Positions 35,301-41,516 of a stretch of 64,000 bases of DNA are shown here, one piece after another. Within the stretch, counting starts at the first letter, position 1. Every line of letters begins with the position of its first letter. The stretch is from contig DASUOH010000007.1 in NCBI GenBank assembly GCA_036276735.1, positions 12,050 through 76,049 of the forward strand, given 5' to 3'. The notes beneath the pieces were generated by a model, which worked only from the letters and a program-made list of their open reading frames with translations, was not told the origin of the DNA and made no database searches. This DNA comes from VRUE01 sp036276735. Its GTDB lineage: Bacteria > Actinomycetota > Thermoleophilia > Solirubrobacterales > 70-9. The translations under genes and the position numbers were made by a program.

Positions 35301-36193
35301 TGGGCACCTCGAACGTCGCCCAGGTCGAAGGCATTCTCGACCAGATGCTGGGGGCCAACGCGCCGGTTGCGGTCGAGTACGAAACGGGCGGCGGAGCGCT
35401 GCTGGAGGGTCGCTACCGCAACGAGGGCAGGATGCGTGCCGGCGACTACATCAACAGTGACCTTTATTTTTTCGAAGGAATTCCGACGGGGGAACCCTGC
35501 ACCGCGGGATTCGGAGCCAAAGACAAAGTGGACAAGCCGGGCACCAAAAAAGACGTCCACCGGCTGTTCGTCCTCACCGCCGGTCATTGCGCCGTCAAAC
35601 GCGACCAGGAAGTGTGGCGCAACACGTACGACGGAGACCATCAGTTCGAGTTTGCGGACGCCGGAAAGAGCGAAGTCGGGAGGGTTGCGCGCAGCGCCTT
35701 CCAGTGGGCCGATGGTCCCGGCAGGGTACGCACCGACGGCACGGCGATCCGGATCAGCCAGGGTGGCATCGTGCCTCGCGCGAAATGGGGATGGGACGGG
35801 CACGCGCTCCCCACGGAGCCGGCAGGGCGGGCCAGAAAAGGCAACGTCGTCTGCTATTCCGGGGCCGTATCGAAGAATGTCTCTTGTGGCAAGATCGTCG
35901 CGCGCTCGCTCAGGCACCGTGTCACCGGTGGCTACGCACCATTTGGCCTCGCTGGGTACTGGGTCAGGTTCCCCGAGGACAGGCGCCCGGTGAAAGGGGA
36001 CAGCGGTTCGCCGGTATGGAATAAACGCACCGGCGCATCGATCGGCCTGGTCTCTTTTGGACGACCTCTAGGCACCTTCGAAGAAACTCTCGTGGCGCCG
36101 CTGTTGCATCCTCCACATATGCCCCCGAACCGGGTCCCGGGAATCCTTCATCATCATGGCATGGCACCGCTTCAGCTGAAGCTCGGCGGGTGA
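29360..36193 (+). CDS. Giant exported RHS-like/NHL-repeat protein with C-terminal trypsin-like protease
   Basis: 2277 residues. In order: a basic N-terminus and signal peptide (WLAVFASLFAFSLA, cleavage near GLA-SES); an N-terminal region; a Trp/Asn-rich domain (about 355-520); an Ig-like segment ending MVDRSPPVVTL; an RHS-type shell start (AVNVMNGNLVYREKDVDI, LEVERYYNS, about 790-840); 12 NHL repeats (about 970-1537); YD-type RHS repeats (YEYDPAGRMTKVTLPNGTWG); a segment resembling the propeptide of alpha-lytic/streptogrisin proteases (YYLDHAAGGIMHIGFLG); and a chymotrypsin-fold protease with His2076 (LTAGHC), Asp2126 (RTDGTAIRI) and Ser2215 (GDSGSP). Four cysteines match streptogrisin disulfides. 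It is probably a secreted or surface effector delivering a protease. No export apparatus is nearby. ATG 29360 or a later start. Confidence 0.85.
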   Translation: MRRLTRYRSRTRRFHEAGRSKLGFRVGRGRGRWLAVFASLFAFSLASPGLASESAAPVAEESAPSVPAPSDLPDALDVQEGIEAAERAEAERKRWLQSPEAIREREESRYAFADLTAEEAQEVLLTMFAEQLSMLNADPARRLSDSSVVEQLGPSAAAVREGGERLLLNASIPLRANDEQGESRKLDLELEATPEGFEPLNPLTELRIPDEADEPIAVGEEGLAVSSPAAAESREGEPLGEMNVFFPDAFGENADADRIVSPTGTGVEIFDLLRSAESPETLRFELELPEGAELRSDGNGGAVVVRGEEQLASIPFPHAVDAQGTYVPVDLSVEGDMIVLQIDHREADLAYPLLVDPAIVNDWYNYSWAQGHNLQVLTNGTWNASGNTGWIQTATSCLVTCFSPSGRGLYIAMPSGNHSPNSYSHWLFNAPNSNSFLAGAWVNPFNRANYNCEHYYQPHDYVGMWHNGAWNTEVKVNHAAMYGYTDPGGWGSTLIIGMSTGSGVNIPCRREAVVGGTAIWEGDWQDPVLEGISGIPSGWFGDQTQANVTAHARDDGLGVYSVVLYPEGTAVLDHFVGCSGLVNSRCPTSYGYKKSFTALSLGEGIRTIEASAKDPLGKVSGTTKATVMVDRSPPVVTLSGQLAEATKEVGSEEKPPGTGDELWLPVYNLTIAATDGSKAEAKTKRSGVKDIEVWLDGKEREVPWAPQPCPAPDYSCPMERTYQLNLDTLTSAGKHVLEVFVKDQVGNQRKRSIEFEYIPATGIKDEYVMHYFPLPDGQGSEAEEEHPARPELAVNVMNGNLVYREKDVDIERAAVDLEVERYYNSQLPEAENTEWGDGWTLAQTPELEPVKTNGSSVPNEAEILESSSAIEGGVELPTAAGGESFDPALQATLTKKSTGGYVLDDETGEAPTSVAFDAGGQAEALLTEGYAKVDLEYASGKLSEIAVEDPATAAPVEGEEEPQDASELPTYQSAFGSYGNGNGQFQSTRDAAVDTAGNVWVIDLYGERVQQFTPDGQFIRQVGGPGWGNGQFSYPSGIAAAPDGTVWVADAGNSRIQQFGPEGEFLQVIEGWGSGQFYYPEGIAVGPDGKVWVADTANHRVVKLDAEGKYLSHFGSEGTEDGQFNYPAAIEVDAQGDVWVADTYNSRIQKFSPSGEYLLQAGGEGYGDGQLYYPMGIAADSEGRIWVADTSSSRIEGFDPQGQHVGRFGSEGAEPGQLQYPMGIDADAEGSLWVADTENNRVQHWIAAVGEPRVGLQMGGFGSAGAEAGQLSQPGGVAVAPDGDVWVADTSNHRIQQLDAEWQPVRQFGSNGSGPGQLSSPRAVALDPGGNIWVADTSNHRVQKFDSEGNFLLQSGSYGTANGQFSSPMGIATDAQGNVWVADTFNNRVQQLNGQGEFLGKFGSSGAGNGQLSAPTAVALDGSGNVWVAEALNHRLQQFTSQGQFIRKLGSEGSGDGQFVVPQGLAVDQSGDIWVADTGNHRVQGFTKHGKHLTTFGAQGSASDEFSSPIGIVATSEGNLLVADSANDRIRQWRAVAESALAAPPPGEADPAVDVEVVGGLVAEVEGNAAGEHSYAHSGNDLVAHDGPDGETAYEYDPAGRMTKVTLPNGTWGSIAYHGDGRVKSVTVKVGSDPAKTTEFQYSDEPRRTTVDPPDSPRITYDIGDDGSVFKWWNTAEPPLIEIAGTLYDFKEKPGELWAGDHWLEVDAFDAEGIASIEVIANGDVLVDEKHCEQDPETPEVECEELESQWVAETGAHAPGRLDLEVSVTDSEGISAAERFWVDIPRSPPIAPGAPVPPKFKDVARFREEFGLEVVFPVKGEVELNERIFSTIGAWHNPHTPAGEVARASWERWGVPLRAEDVAELDYREWLYEVNAEKIDQWVEATSPSSYAGYYLDHAAGGIMHIGFLGNQAEQLANLEASLSLVGGSSRLSVYPNPPTAPYVAVRATTEAVMDAIETNSTLADLVISVEDDEAGKATRVGTSNVAQVEGILDQMLGANAPVAVEYETGGGALLEGRYRNEGRMRAGDYINSDLYFFEGIPTGEPCTAGFGAKDKVDKPGTKKDVHRLFVLTAGHCAVKRDQEVWRNTYDGDHQFEFADAGKSEVGRVARSAFQWADGPGRVRTDGTAIRISQGGIVPRAKWGWDGHALPTEPAGRARKGNVVCYSGAVSKNVSCGKIVARSLRHRVTGGYAPFGLAGYWVRFPEDRRPVKGDSGSPVWNKRTGASIGLVSFGRPLGTFEETLVAPLLHPPHMPPNRVPGILHHHGMAPLQLKLGG
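32269..33969 (+). repeat. Twelve NHL-repeat units in the giant gene
   Basis: Twelve in-frame units of about 138-150 bases, each encoding a version of GxGQFxxPxGIAVDxxGNVWVADTxNxRVQxF. Two six-bladed beta-propellers are the simplest fold. Units 8 and 9 are the closest to consensus; units 1 and 12 are most diverged. Confidence 0.9.
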
Positions 36194-36207
36194 GACCGAT
36201 GGCTTTC
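36159..36207 (+). repeat. Duplication junction copy 1
   Basis: The last 35 bases of the giant gene plus the start of lipoprotein 1. The same sequence, slightly diverged, recurs ahead of lipoprotein 2 (36643-36677, partial) and lipoprotein 3 (37090-37139), marking the boundary of a tandem duplication unit. Confidence 0.75.
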
Positions 36208-36642
36208 ACGATGAGAAAGGCGATCAGCGCATTGGCAGTCGCGGTGCTCGTGGGCGCGACCCTGTTCGGAACCGGATGCGGGGGGGGCGATGAGAACGGA
36301 TCCGAGCGCGCGGTCGAGTGGGGGCTCGCACCGCCAGTCGGCCCCAACTGGATTCGTGTCAGCGCCCCGATCGAGGCGTGCATCTATAACCAGCCGCTGC
36401 TCGAAGCGCCGATCATCGAGTACGAGGGAAATCGGGTCTATATCGAACTCCGCCACACTCCGGAGGACGATGTCCGCGGCTGCTTCCTCAACCTTTTGGT
36501 CGCCTCCAAAAAATTCACCTTCGAGCGCGACCTGGGCGAACTCGTCATCTTCGACTCGAGCACCGATCCGCCGGAGCAGCGCTGGCCACCACGAGAGCGC
36601 TTGCCAGGAGAAGAGCGCTTCCCAGGAGAAGAGGGCTTTTGA
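36199..36642 (+). CDS. Lipoprotein 1 of a tandem triplet
   Basis: 147 residues, family not recognised. Signal peptide AISALAVAVLVGATLFGTGC ending in a lipobox, so it is a membrane-anchored outer-face lipoprotein. The mature part shares with its two neighbours GSERAVEW, a conserved Cys pair, LLEAPIIEYEG, YIELRHTP and STDPPEQRWP. A unique tail repeats RLPGEERFPGEE, from an 18-base tandem repeat. It starts 5 bases after the protease gene, so it is co-transcribed with it. Possible role: immunity or inhibitor protein for the protease (inference). ATG 36199 sits inside the duplicated junction; ATG 36211 is an alternative. Confidence 0.8.
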   Translation: MAFTMRKAISALAVAVLVGATLFGTGCGGGDENGSERAVEWGLAPPVGPNWIRVSAPIEACIYNQPLLEAPIIEYEGNRVYIELRHTPEDDVRGCFLNLLVASKKFTFERDLGELVIFDSSTDPPEQRWPPRERLPGEERFPGEEGF

Positions 36643-36677
36643 TCTTGAAGCTCGGCGGGTGAGGGCCGATGACTTTC
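36643..36677 (+). repeat. Duplication junction copy 2
   Basis: CTTGAAGCTCGGCGGGTGAG and the following GGGCCGATGACTTTC match junction copy 1 (GCTGAAGCTCGGCGGGTGAG, ACCGATGGCTTTC). The left part of the unit is lost. Confidence 0.7.
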
Positions 36678-37079
36678 CCAATTAGAAGGCGATGGGCGTT
36701 CGCGATCGCGGTGCTCGTGGGCGCGACCCTGCTCGGAGCTGGGTGCGGTGGCGACGACGGCTCCGAGCGGGCGGTTGAGTGGGCCGCCGAACGCGCCATC
36801 GGTCCCAAGTCGCTCCGTCTCGTGGCGACGGTCGAGATCTGTGTCAACCCGGTGCAGCTCGAACAACCGATCATCGAATACGAGGACGATCACGCCTACA
36901 TCGAACTCCGACACACCCCGGAAGAAGGGGAAGGGGAACACAGTGGCTGTTTCCTCCGGCTCTGGACCCTCCACAAGACGGTCACCCTGGAGCGAGACCT
37001 GGATGAACTAACCCTCTTTGACGCCAGCACCGATCCGCCGGAGCAGCGTTGGCCACGACCGCCCTTGCCGGGAGAGTAA
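36669..37079 (+). CDS. Lipoprotein 2 of a tandem triplet
   Basis: 136 residues, paralogue of lipoproteins 1 and 3. Signal peptide AIAVLVGATLLGAGC with lipobox. Shares GSERAVEW, LEQPIIEYEDD, YIELRHTPEE, CFLRLW, ERDLDELTLFDASTDPPEQRWP. It is the most diverged copy, with charged EEGEGEHSG inserted before the second Cys. 26 bases separate it from copy 1. Function unknown; see copy 1. Confidence 0.8.
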   Translation: MTFPIRRRWAFAIAVLVGATLLGAGCGGDDGSERAVEWAAERAIGPKSLRLVATVEICVNPVQLEQPIIEYEDDHAYIELRHTPEEGEGEHSGCFLRLWTLHKTVTLERDLDELTLFDASTDPPEQRWPRPPLPGE

Positions 37080-37089
37080 GTCGTTTTGG

Positions 37090-37139
37090 GCATGGGGCCG
37101 CTTCAATTGAAGCTCGGCGTGTGGAGTGCGATGGCTTTC
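37090..37139 (+). repeat. Duplication junction copy 3
   Basis: GCATGGGGCCGCTTCAATTG through ATGGCTTTC matches junction copy 1 along its full length, including the part that in copy 1 encodes the C-terminus of the protease (MAPLQLKLGG versus MGPLQLKLGV if translated). Confidence 0.8.
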
Positions 37140-37544
37140 TGGATGAAAAAGGCAATCAGCGCATTGGCAATCGCGGTGCTCGTGGGCATGGCCCTGCTCG
37201 GGGTGGGATGCGGTGGGGGCGATGACAGCGGATCCGAGCGTGCAGTCGAGTGGGCAGTTGACCCGCCAGTCGGCCCCAATTGGATTCGTATCAGCGCCGT
37301 GATCGAGGGCTGCCCTGACCAGCCGCTAGTCGAAGCGCCGATCATCGAGTACGAGGGAGATCGGATCTATATCGAACTCCGCCGTAATCCGAAAGACGAG
37401 AAGGGCCTCTGCTTTCTTAACGTCAAGCAGGCCTTCAAAAAAATCACCTTCGAGCGAAACCTGGATGAACTTGTCATCTTCGACTCGAGCACCGAACCGC
37501 CGGAGCAGCGTTGGCCAACTGAAGGTCCCTTGCCAGGAGAGTGA
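37131..37544 (+). CDS. Lipoprotein 3 of a tandem triplet
   Basis: 137 residues, closest to lipoprotein 1: AISALAIAVLVGMALLGVGC lipobox signal, VDPPVGPNWIRISAVIEGC, VEAPIIEYEGDRIYIELR, FERNLDELVIFDSSTEPPEQRWP. ATG 37131 is homologous to ATG 36199 of copy 1. The frame can be read 45 bases further upstream, where it would copy the protease tail; this is taken as a relic of the duplication. Confidence 0.8.
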   Translation: MAFWMKKAISALAIAVLVGMALLGVGCGGGDDSGSERAVEWAVDPPVGPNWIRISAVIEGCPDQPLVEAPIIEYEGDRIYIELRRNPKDEKGLCFLNVKQAFKKITFERNLDELVIFDSSTEPPEQRWPTEGPLPGE

Positions 37545-37583
37545 GCCTTCCGTGCCGCGAGATCAACGAAAGGCTTGGAAATA

Positions 37584-38486
37584 ATGCGGGTTCACGCAAG
37601 GCGTTCGGCTTATCTAGCTCTGACGGGTGCGGTCGCAGCGTGGGGGCTCGCCATCCCATCCTACGGTGCGGTCAATGAACCCAAGTCTTGCAAGACGGGT
37701 GTGGTCCGCGACTACGAGCACCCACTGAGAACCCTGCCCCCAAATCGGATCCCGGCGAGGGGAGCACTTTCATTTGGGCCTGTCGATATCTCCCTGTCGT
37801 CTCTATCCGGTCTTTCCGCTGGACGAACGGTCCTCCAAGGGGATCGCATCGGCTATGGACTGGATACGACGAGATCAACCTCGTCCTCGGGGCACCTCAA
37901 GAAACCTATCCGGTTGCACTGGGACGTCAGAATGCAACTTTCGAGAGTGGATGGCGCTGGAAGGCCGATGCGTGCTGTGGCGAGGAAACGTCAGCGAGCG
38001 GGCGTGGTTCGTTATCCCGACCACCCGGAGTTTTTCCTGCGCTCGCAACCGGGCGTTTACCGCTTCGATATGGCGATTAGAAAGTGGAATGGGAGGCTTC
38101 TCAAGTCGTACCGCCAATACGTGAGAGTCCTTCCCCGACGACTTGAGCGGAGAATCGCCCTGAGCGGCCGAGCGTTTCAGCCAGGTCAGGTCGTCATCGG
38201 GCAGATTCAAAATCTCGGCACTCTTCCCCTTCTTCTGGTGTCTCACTTAAGGCTTGAACAATTCAGCGGTAACGAATGGGTTAGTGCTGAACCCGACGAT
38301 ACCCCGGTTGAGTGGGCGAATGCGATCCTACTTGCGGGACGAGCGGCGGCTTGTAGACAATTCATCATTCCAGCGACCGAGGCGTATGCCCAATTCCGAT
38401 TGAGCGTGGATGTAGAACCTATGGTGGGTGGCCGCCCACGAAGGACTATGCTTTCGGCCGTCTTTTCCATGGTTACGACTAATTGA
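37584..38486 (+). CDS. Secreted protein of unknown family (paralogue A)
   Basis: 300 residues, not recognised. Signal peptide YLALTGAVAAWGLAIPSYGA. It is a clear paralogue of the minus-strand gene at 40289: both have VRD..LPP near the start, a G(D/E)xxGYxL block, LHW, PGxYRxD and a C-terminal PGQ...(Q/E)NLGT(L/V)P....F(S/D)G(N/S)(E/D)W. The pattern of beta-rich segments around NLGT suggests Ig-like or bead-type domains. GC is lower than in the housekeeping genes. Its TGA overlaps a TTG-headed frame of the serpin gene, so the two are coupled or nearly so. Confidence 0.7.
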   Translation: MRVHARRSAYLALTGAVAAWGLAIPSYGAVNEPKSCKTGVVRDYEHPLRTLPPNRIPARGALSFGPVDISLSSLSGLSAGRTVLQGDRIGYGLDTTRSTSSSGHLKKPIRLHWDVRMQLSRVDGAGRPMRAVARKRQRAGVVRYPDHPEFFLRSQPGVYRFDMAIRKWNGRLLKSYRQYVRVLPRRLERRIALSGRAFQPGQVVIGQIQNLGTLPLLLVSHLRLEQFSGNEWVSAEPDDTPVEWANAILLAGRAAACRQFIIPATEAYAQFRLSVDVEPMVGGRPRRTMLSAVFSMVTTN

Positions 38487-38515
38487 TATGGGCAATCGAC
38501 AGGGAAGGCTTGAAC

Positions 38516-39814
38516 GTGTGTGTAACTGCTAAGCGGGCAAAGGGGAGTGATGGCAGCTCGTCGGCGAGCGTCGCCTGTCGCGTCGCCGCAATGTGCGCTG
38601 TTGTTCTTCTGGTGGTTGCCATCGGGGACATGACTAGCATCAGCGAGGCCAAGATGCCTAAGCGGCCTGTCACCGGCCCACAGAAACCCCTCGGTCCAGC
38701 GGTCGCTACGGGTGCGTTCGGTCTCGACTTGATGCGCGCTCAGGGGCCGGGCAACGTCGTCCTCTCCCCTGACAGCGTCGCGGCAGCACTCGCAATGACG
38801 GGAACGGGGGGCGTCGGGCGCACCGCCCGTGAGATCGCGCGCACCCTCCATCTGAAAGGACCGACCGTTCTAGCTGCGGTAGGGGATCTTCAACGCGCCA
38901 TTGTCACCGGGCAGGCCGTAGAAGGGCGCGGGGCGCCACCGACTCTCGAGATCGCCAACGGGCTATTTCTTCAAGATGCGCTGCCTTTCAGCGCCGCCTT
39001 CCTCGCTGGTGCTCGGCAGCGCTTCGGCGCTGCGCCACAAATCGTCGATTTCGCACGCAACTCGACCGGTGCCCTTGAAGCGATCAACGGTTGGGTGAGC
39101 GAGCACACCAATGGGTTGATCCCCGAAATTCTCGACTCGCTGCCGCCGAGAATGGCGCTGGCGTTGGCTAACGCTATCTATCTCGATGCAGCCTGGGAGC
39201 ACCCGTTCCAACCAAATCGGACCACGCGCGAGGTCTTTCATGCGACGGCCGGAGATACCACCGCCGACTTCATGCACCAGACCGAGTTGCTGCGCTACGG
39301 CGCTGGCCGCGGCTACAGGGCGGTCGCGCTCCCATACCAGTCCTCGACCCTCTCGTTGTTGATTGTGCTGCCCGTGGCCCAACGGCTCGGTGCCCTTCAG
39401 AACCAACTAGACGGCAGACGCCTGGCCCGGATCGCGCGCGGTCTCTCGCCGACGTCGGTGGCCCTCAGCCTGCCGCGTTTCCACTTGAACACCGAGGCCG
39501 AGTTGGTAGAGAGCTTGAAGAAGCTCGGCATGCGCACGCCCTTCAGTGCTGCGGCGAACTTTTCCCGCATTACGACGGCGGCACCACTGAAAATCGACTT
39601 CGTCACCCACGCTGCCGACTTCGCAGTCGATGAGGAGGGAACGGAGGCGGCCGCAGCTACCGTGGTTGGGATAGTTCGAGTGAGCGCGCGGCGACCGCGC
39701 GACCCGGTTATCTTCAATGTAGACCAGCCATTTCTCTTCTTCCTACGTGACGACCGGACCGGCGCGACTCTTTTCGCCGGTCGGTTGGTCGATCCCTCGT
39801 CAGACGATGCATAG
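38516..39814 (+). CDS. Serpin (serine protease inhibitor), exported
   Basis: 432 residues. After a signal segment (AAMCAVVLLVVAIGDM) the whole serpin fold is readable: NVVLSPDSVAAALAMTGTGG, ANGLFLQD, INGWVSEHTNGLIPEIL, ALANAIYLDAAWEHPF, ALPYQSSTLSLLIVLP, LSLPRFHLNTEAELVESLKKLGM, then the reactive-centre hinge EEGTEAAAAT and the C-terminal FNVDQPFLFFLRDDRTGATLFAGRLVDP. The hinge is of inhibitory type (Gly at P15, Thr at P14, small residues P12-P9). P1 by alignment falls near Val/Arg in VRVSARR. GTG 38516 is chosen because AGGGAAGG lies 7 bases upstream. Likely target: a chymotrypsin-fold protease, possibly the one in the giant protein (inference). Confidence 0.9.
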   Translation: MCVTAKRAKGSDGSSSASVACRVAAMCAVVLLVVAIGDMTSISEAKMPKRPVTGPQKPLGPAVATGAFGLDLMRAQGPGNVVLSPDSVAAALAMTGTGGVGRTAREIARTLHLKGPTVLAAVGDLQRAIVTGQAVEGRGAPPTLEIANGLFLQDALPFSAAFLAGARQRFGAAPQIVDFARNSTGALEAINGWVSEHTNGLIPEILDSLPPRMALALANAIYLDAAWEHPFQPNRTTREVFHATAGDTTADFMHQTELLRYGAGRGYRAVALPYQSSTLSLLIVLPVAQRLGALQNQLDGRRLARIARGLSPTSVALSLPRFHLNTEAELVESLKKLGMRTPFSAAANFSRITTAAPLKIDFVTHAADFAVDEEGTEAAAATVVGIVRVSARRPRDPVIFNVDQPFLFFLRDDRTGATLFAGRLVDPSSDDA

Positions 39815-39837
39815 GGCTGCCGGTCTGATTGACGTAC

Positions 39838-40296
39838 ATGGGCAAACTCAGCAAGGGCGAGCGGATTGCAAGCGTTTCGGCGATTCTGCTCTTCGCCTTG
39901 ATGTTCTTTGACTGGTTCGATGTCAAGACCATCAACACCTCAAACCTGCTTTCTTACTTTGTAGGTATAGAGTCGGGGAAGAACGCCTGGGAAGCGCTTT
40001 ACTACATTTCGAGCGTTCTCGGAGTAACTGTGTTCGCGACGCTTGTCGTGGCTGCGATACGTGTCACGGATCTAGCTCACAGGTCCCTGGTCCCGCTCAA
40101 TGCCCTGATCGCGATGCTCGGTCTCGGCTCTGCGTTGCTCATCCTTTTTCGGATCGTTGATCCGCCTGTCTTCCTCGTTGAGCCAACTTTCACGTACGAA
40201 GGCGCGGTTCGGTTTCCGATGTTCTTCGCTCTCTTGGCCGCGGCGGGAATCGCTTTTGGCGGCTGTATGGCGATGCGTGAAGAGCGGTCTATTTGA
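39838..40296 (+). CDS. Small four-helix membrane protein, hypothetical
   Basis: 152 residues, not recognised. Four hydrophobic segments: VSAILLFALMFFDWF, ISSVLGVTVFATLVVAAI, LNALIAMLGLGSALLILFRI and FFALLAAAGIAFGGCMAM. DWFDVK and EPTFTYEGAVRFPM lie in loops. It follows the serpin by 23 bases and overlaps the convergent secreted-protein gene by 8. ATG 39838 is preferred over TTG 39829. Confidence 0.6.
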   Translation: MGKLSKGERIASVSAILLFALMFFDWFDVKTINTSNLLSYFVGIESGKNAWEALYYISSVLGVTVFATLVVAAIRVTDLAHRSLVPLNALIAMLGLGSALLILFRIVDPPVFLVEPTFTYEGAVRFPMFFALLAAAGIAFGGCMAMREERSI

Positions 40297-41239
40297 TGAC
40301 CTTGAAGGGTGCTGCGAGGTGGTAGAGCCGACGCCCGGGAAACCTTGAGCCAGGATTTACCCTCTTCACGATCCGGTATCGGCCAAGGGGAAAGTCACGT
40401 GGCAGGGAGAGTGCGCTGCACCGGCCCGTACCTCCGGCCGCCACGTTTCCCAGCCAACTGGCCACAAGACCCGGCGTTGCCTCCGGAACACCGATCCAAT
40501 CGCTCCCGTCGAATCGCTGGACGCTGAAGTCTTCTCCGTAACGAACGGGGACGGTGCCGAGGTTTTCGACTCGGCTCAGGATCCGTTGCCCAGGGCGAAC
40601 GCGCCGGCGGCTGAGGCCCAGTCTCACCTTCCAGAACTCCTTCGCGAAAACCTTGAGGTACTCGCTGTATCTGCCGAGGACTTTTCCTTCCTCGTTGGAA
40701 ATGCTTAAGTCGTAGCGGTAGAAACCCGGCTGGCGTGCGGGGTCGAGGTAGAGCGCGATTTGGTCGCCGCTGCTGATCGTCGGAACCTCGATCTCCTCGC
40801 GATCGACCTCCTGCCCAGTCGTCCCAGAACGACTGACGGCGAACATCTGGGCCGTGAGCGTCCAGTGCAGCGGAGTTCGACCGACGTAGTTTTCGCTCCA
40901 AAGTTCGTATCCGAAGCTTTCTCCGATGGGGAGCACATGCCCGCCGTAACCGACCAGGCTTACCGTCTTCGGTGCGAACGGTAGATCACCAGATTCCGGA
41001 ACTTCGCGAACCGGCGGAAGTCGCGAGAGGCCGAAGTCTCGAACCAGATCCTTCGGTGAGCAGAAGGCTGGATTCCCGAATGAGAAGGGGTCCCCTGGGC
41101 CGGTTCGATGTTCCACGCCAGCCGAGCCGAGGGACGAAGGCACGGCGAGGACCATCGTTGCCAATAGCCCGACCGTAACCCCCAAGCCCTTCCCGCGCAC
41201 CCGACGACTATAGCCCGTGCCACGCTCGCCCTCAGACAA
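40289..41239 (-). CDS. Secreted protein of unknown family (paralogue B)
   Basis: 316 residues from a TTG; downstream starts are possible. Signal peptide GLGVTVGLLATMVLAVPSSLGSA. Paralogue of the gene at 37584 along most of its length (LVRDFGLSRLPP, GESFGYEL, TPLHWTLTAQM, PGFYRYDLSISNEEGKVLGRYSEYLKVF, RPGQRILSRVENLGTVP, FDGSDW). Conserved Trp/Tyr/Gly pattern suggests beta-sandwich domains. It lies on the opposite strand, so serpin and membrane protein are framed by an inverted pair of paralogues. Function unknown. Confidence 0.7.
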   Translation of the reverse strand: MSEGERGTGYSRRVRGKGLGVTVGLLATMVLAVPSSLGSAGVEHRTGPGDPFSFGNPAFCSPKDLVRDFGLSRLPPVREVPESGDLPFAPKTVSLVGYGGHVLPIGESFGYELWSENYVGRTPLHWTLTAQMFAVSRSGTTGQEVDREEIEVPTISSGDQIALYLDPARQPGFYRYDLSISNEEGKVLGRYSEYLKVFAKEFWKVRLGLSRRRVRPGQRILSRVENLGTVPVRYGEDFSVQRFDGSDWIGVPEATPGLVASWLGNVAAGGTGRCSALSLPRDFPLGRYRIVKRVNPGSRFPGRRLYHLAAPFKVIK

Positions 41240-41264
41240 CTAGTGCCGCTGGGCCGGGAAGCGG

Positions 41265-41294
41265 ATGGGCGCGGCTGGGTTCGAACCAGCGACC
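41265..41294. repeat. att-like copy of the tRNA-Val 3' end
   Basis: 30 bases identical to 42223-42252 in direct orientation; the second copy is the 3' part of tRNA-Val. No tRNA is formed here. Typical of the distal attachment site of an integrated element. Confidence 0.75.
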
Positions 41295-41351
41295 GGATCG
41301 CACCCGCCCCGCCACTGTCCGGCCTGACCGTGCCCTTTGTCATGATTCCCC

Positions 41352-41516
41352 ATGGAGCAGCGCCACGTCAAGCTCAGCGGTGATGTCGAGGGCTCTTTCG
41401 TGATCGAGGAGGCTCTGACCGATGGCCGCTTCGTGGTTGCGCCGGAGTGGCCGCCGGTCCAAAGGTACAATCGCTGCGGAGATCCGCCATGTCGAAGCAT
41501 GATGCAGCCGAACTGA
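41352..41516 (+). CDS. Short hypothetical ORF inside the att-bounded insert
   Basis: 54 codons from ATG 41352 (MEQRHVKLSGDVEGSFVIEE, then DGRFVVAPEW). The first 35 residues look like real protein; the end runs into the start of the next gene in another frame and is probably degraded. Possibly a truncated gene. No family recognised. Confidence 0.3.
   Translation: MEQRHVKLSGDVEGSFVIEEALTDGRFVVAPEWPPVQRYNRCGDPPCRSMMQPN

Noticed and set aside
34904..35917. 337-codon minus-strand frame opposite the protease domain
   Set aside because: The plus strand carries the intact protease triad; the minus frame has no recognisable features.
37774..38124. Apparent frameshift in the secreted protein at 37584
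   Set aside because: Alternative frames are open there, but comparison with the paralogue at 40289 shows that one frame aligns all the way through, so the gene is intact.
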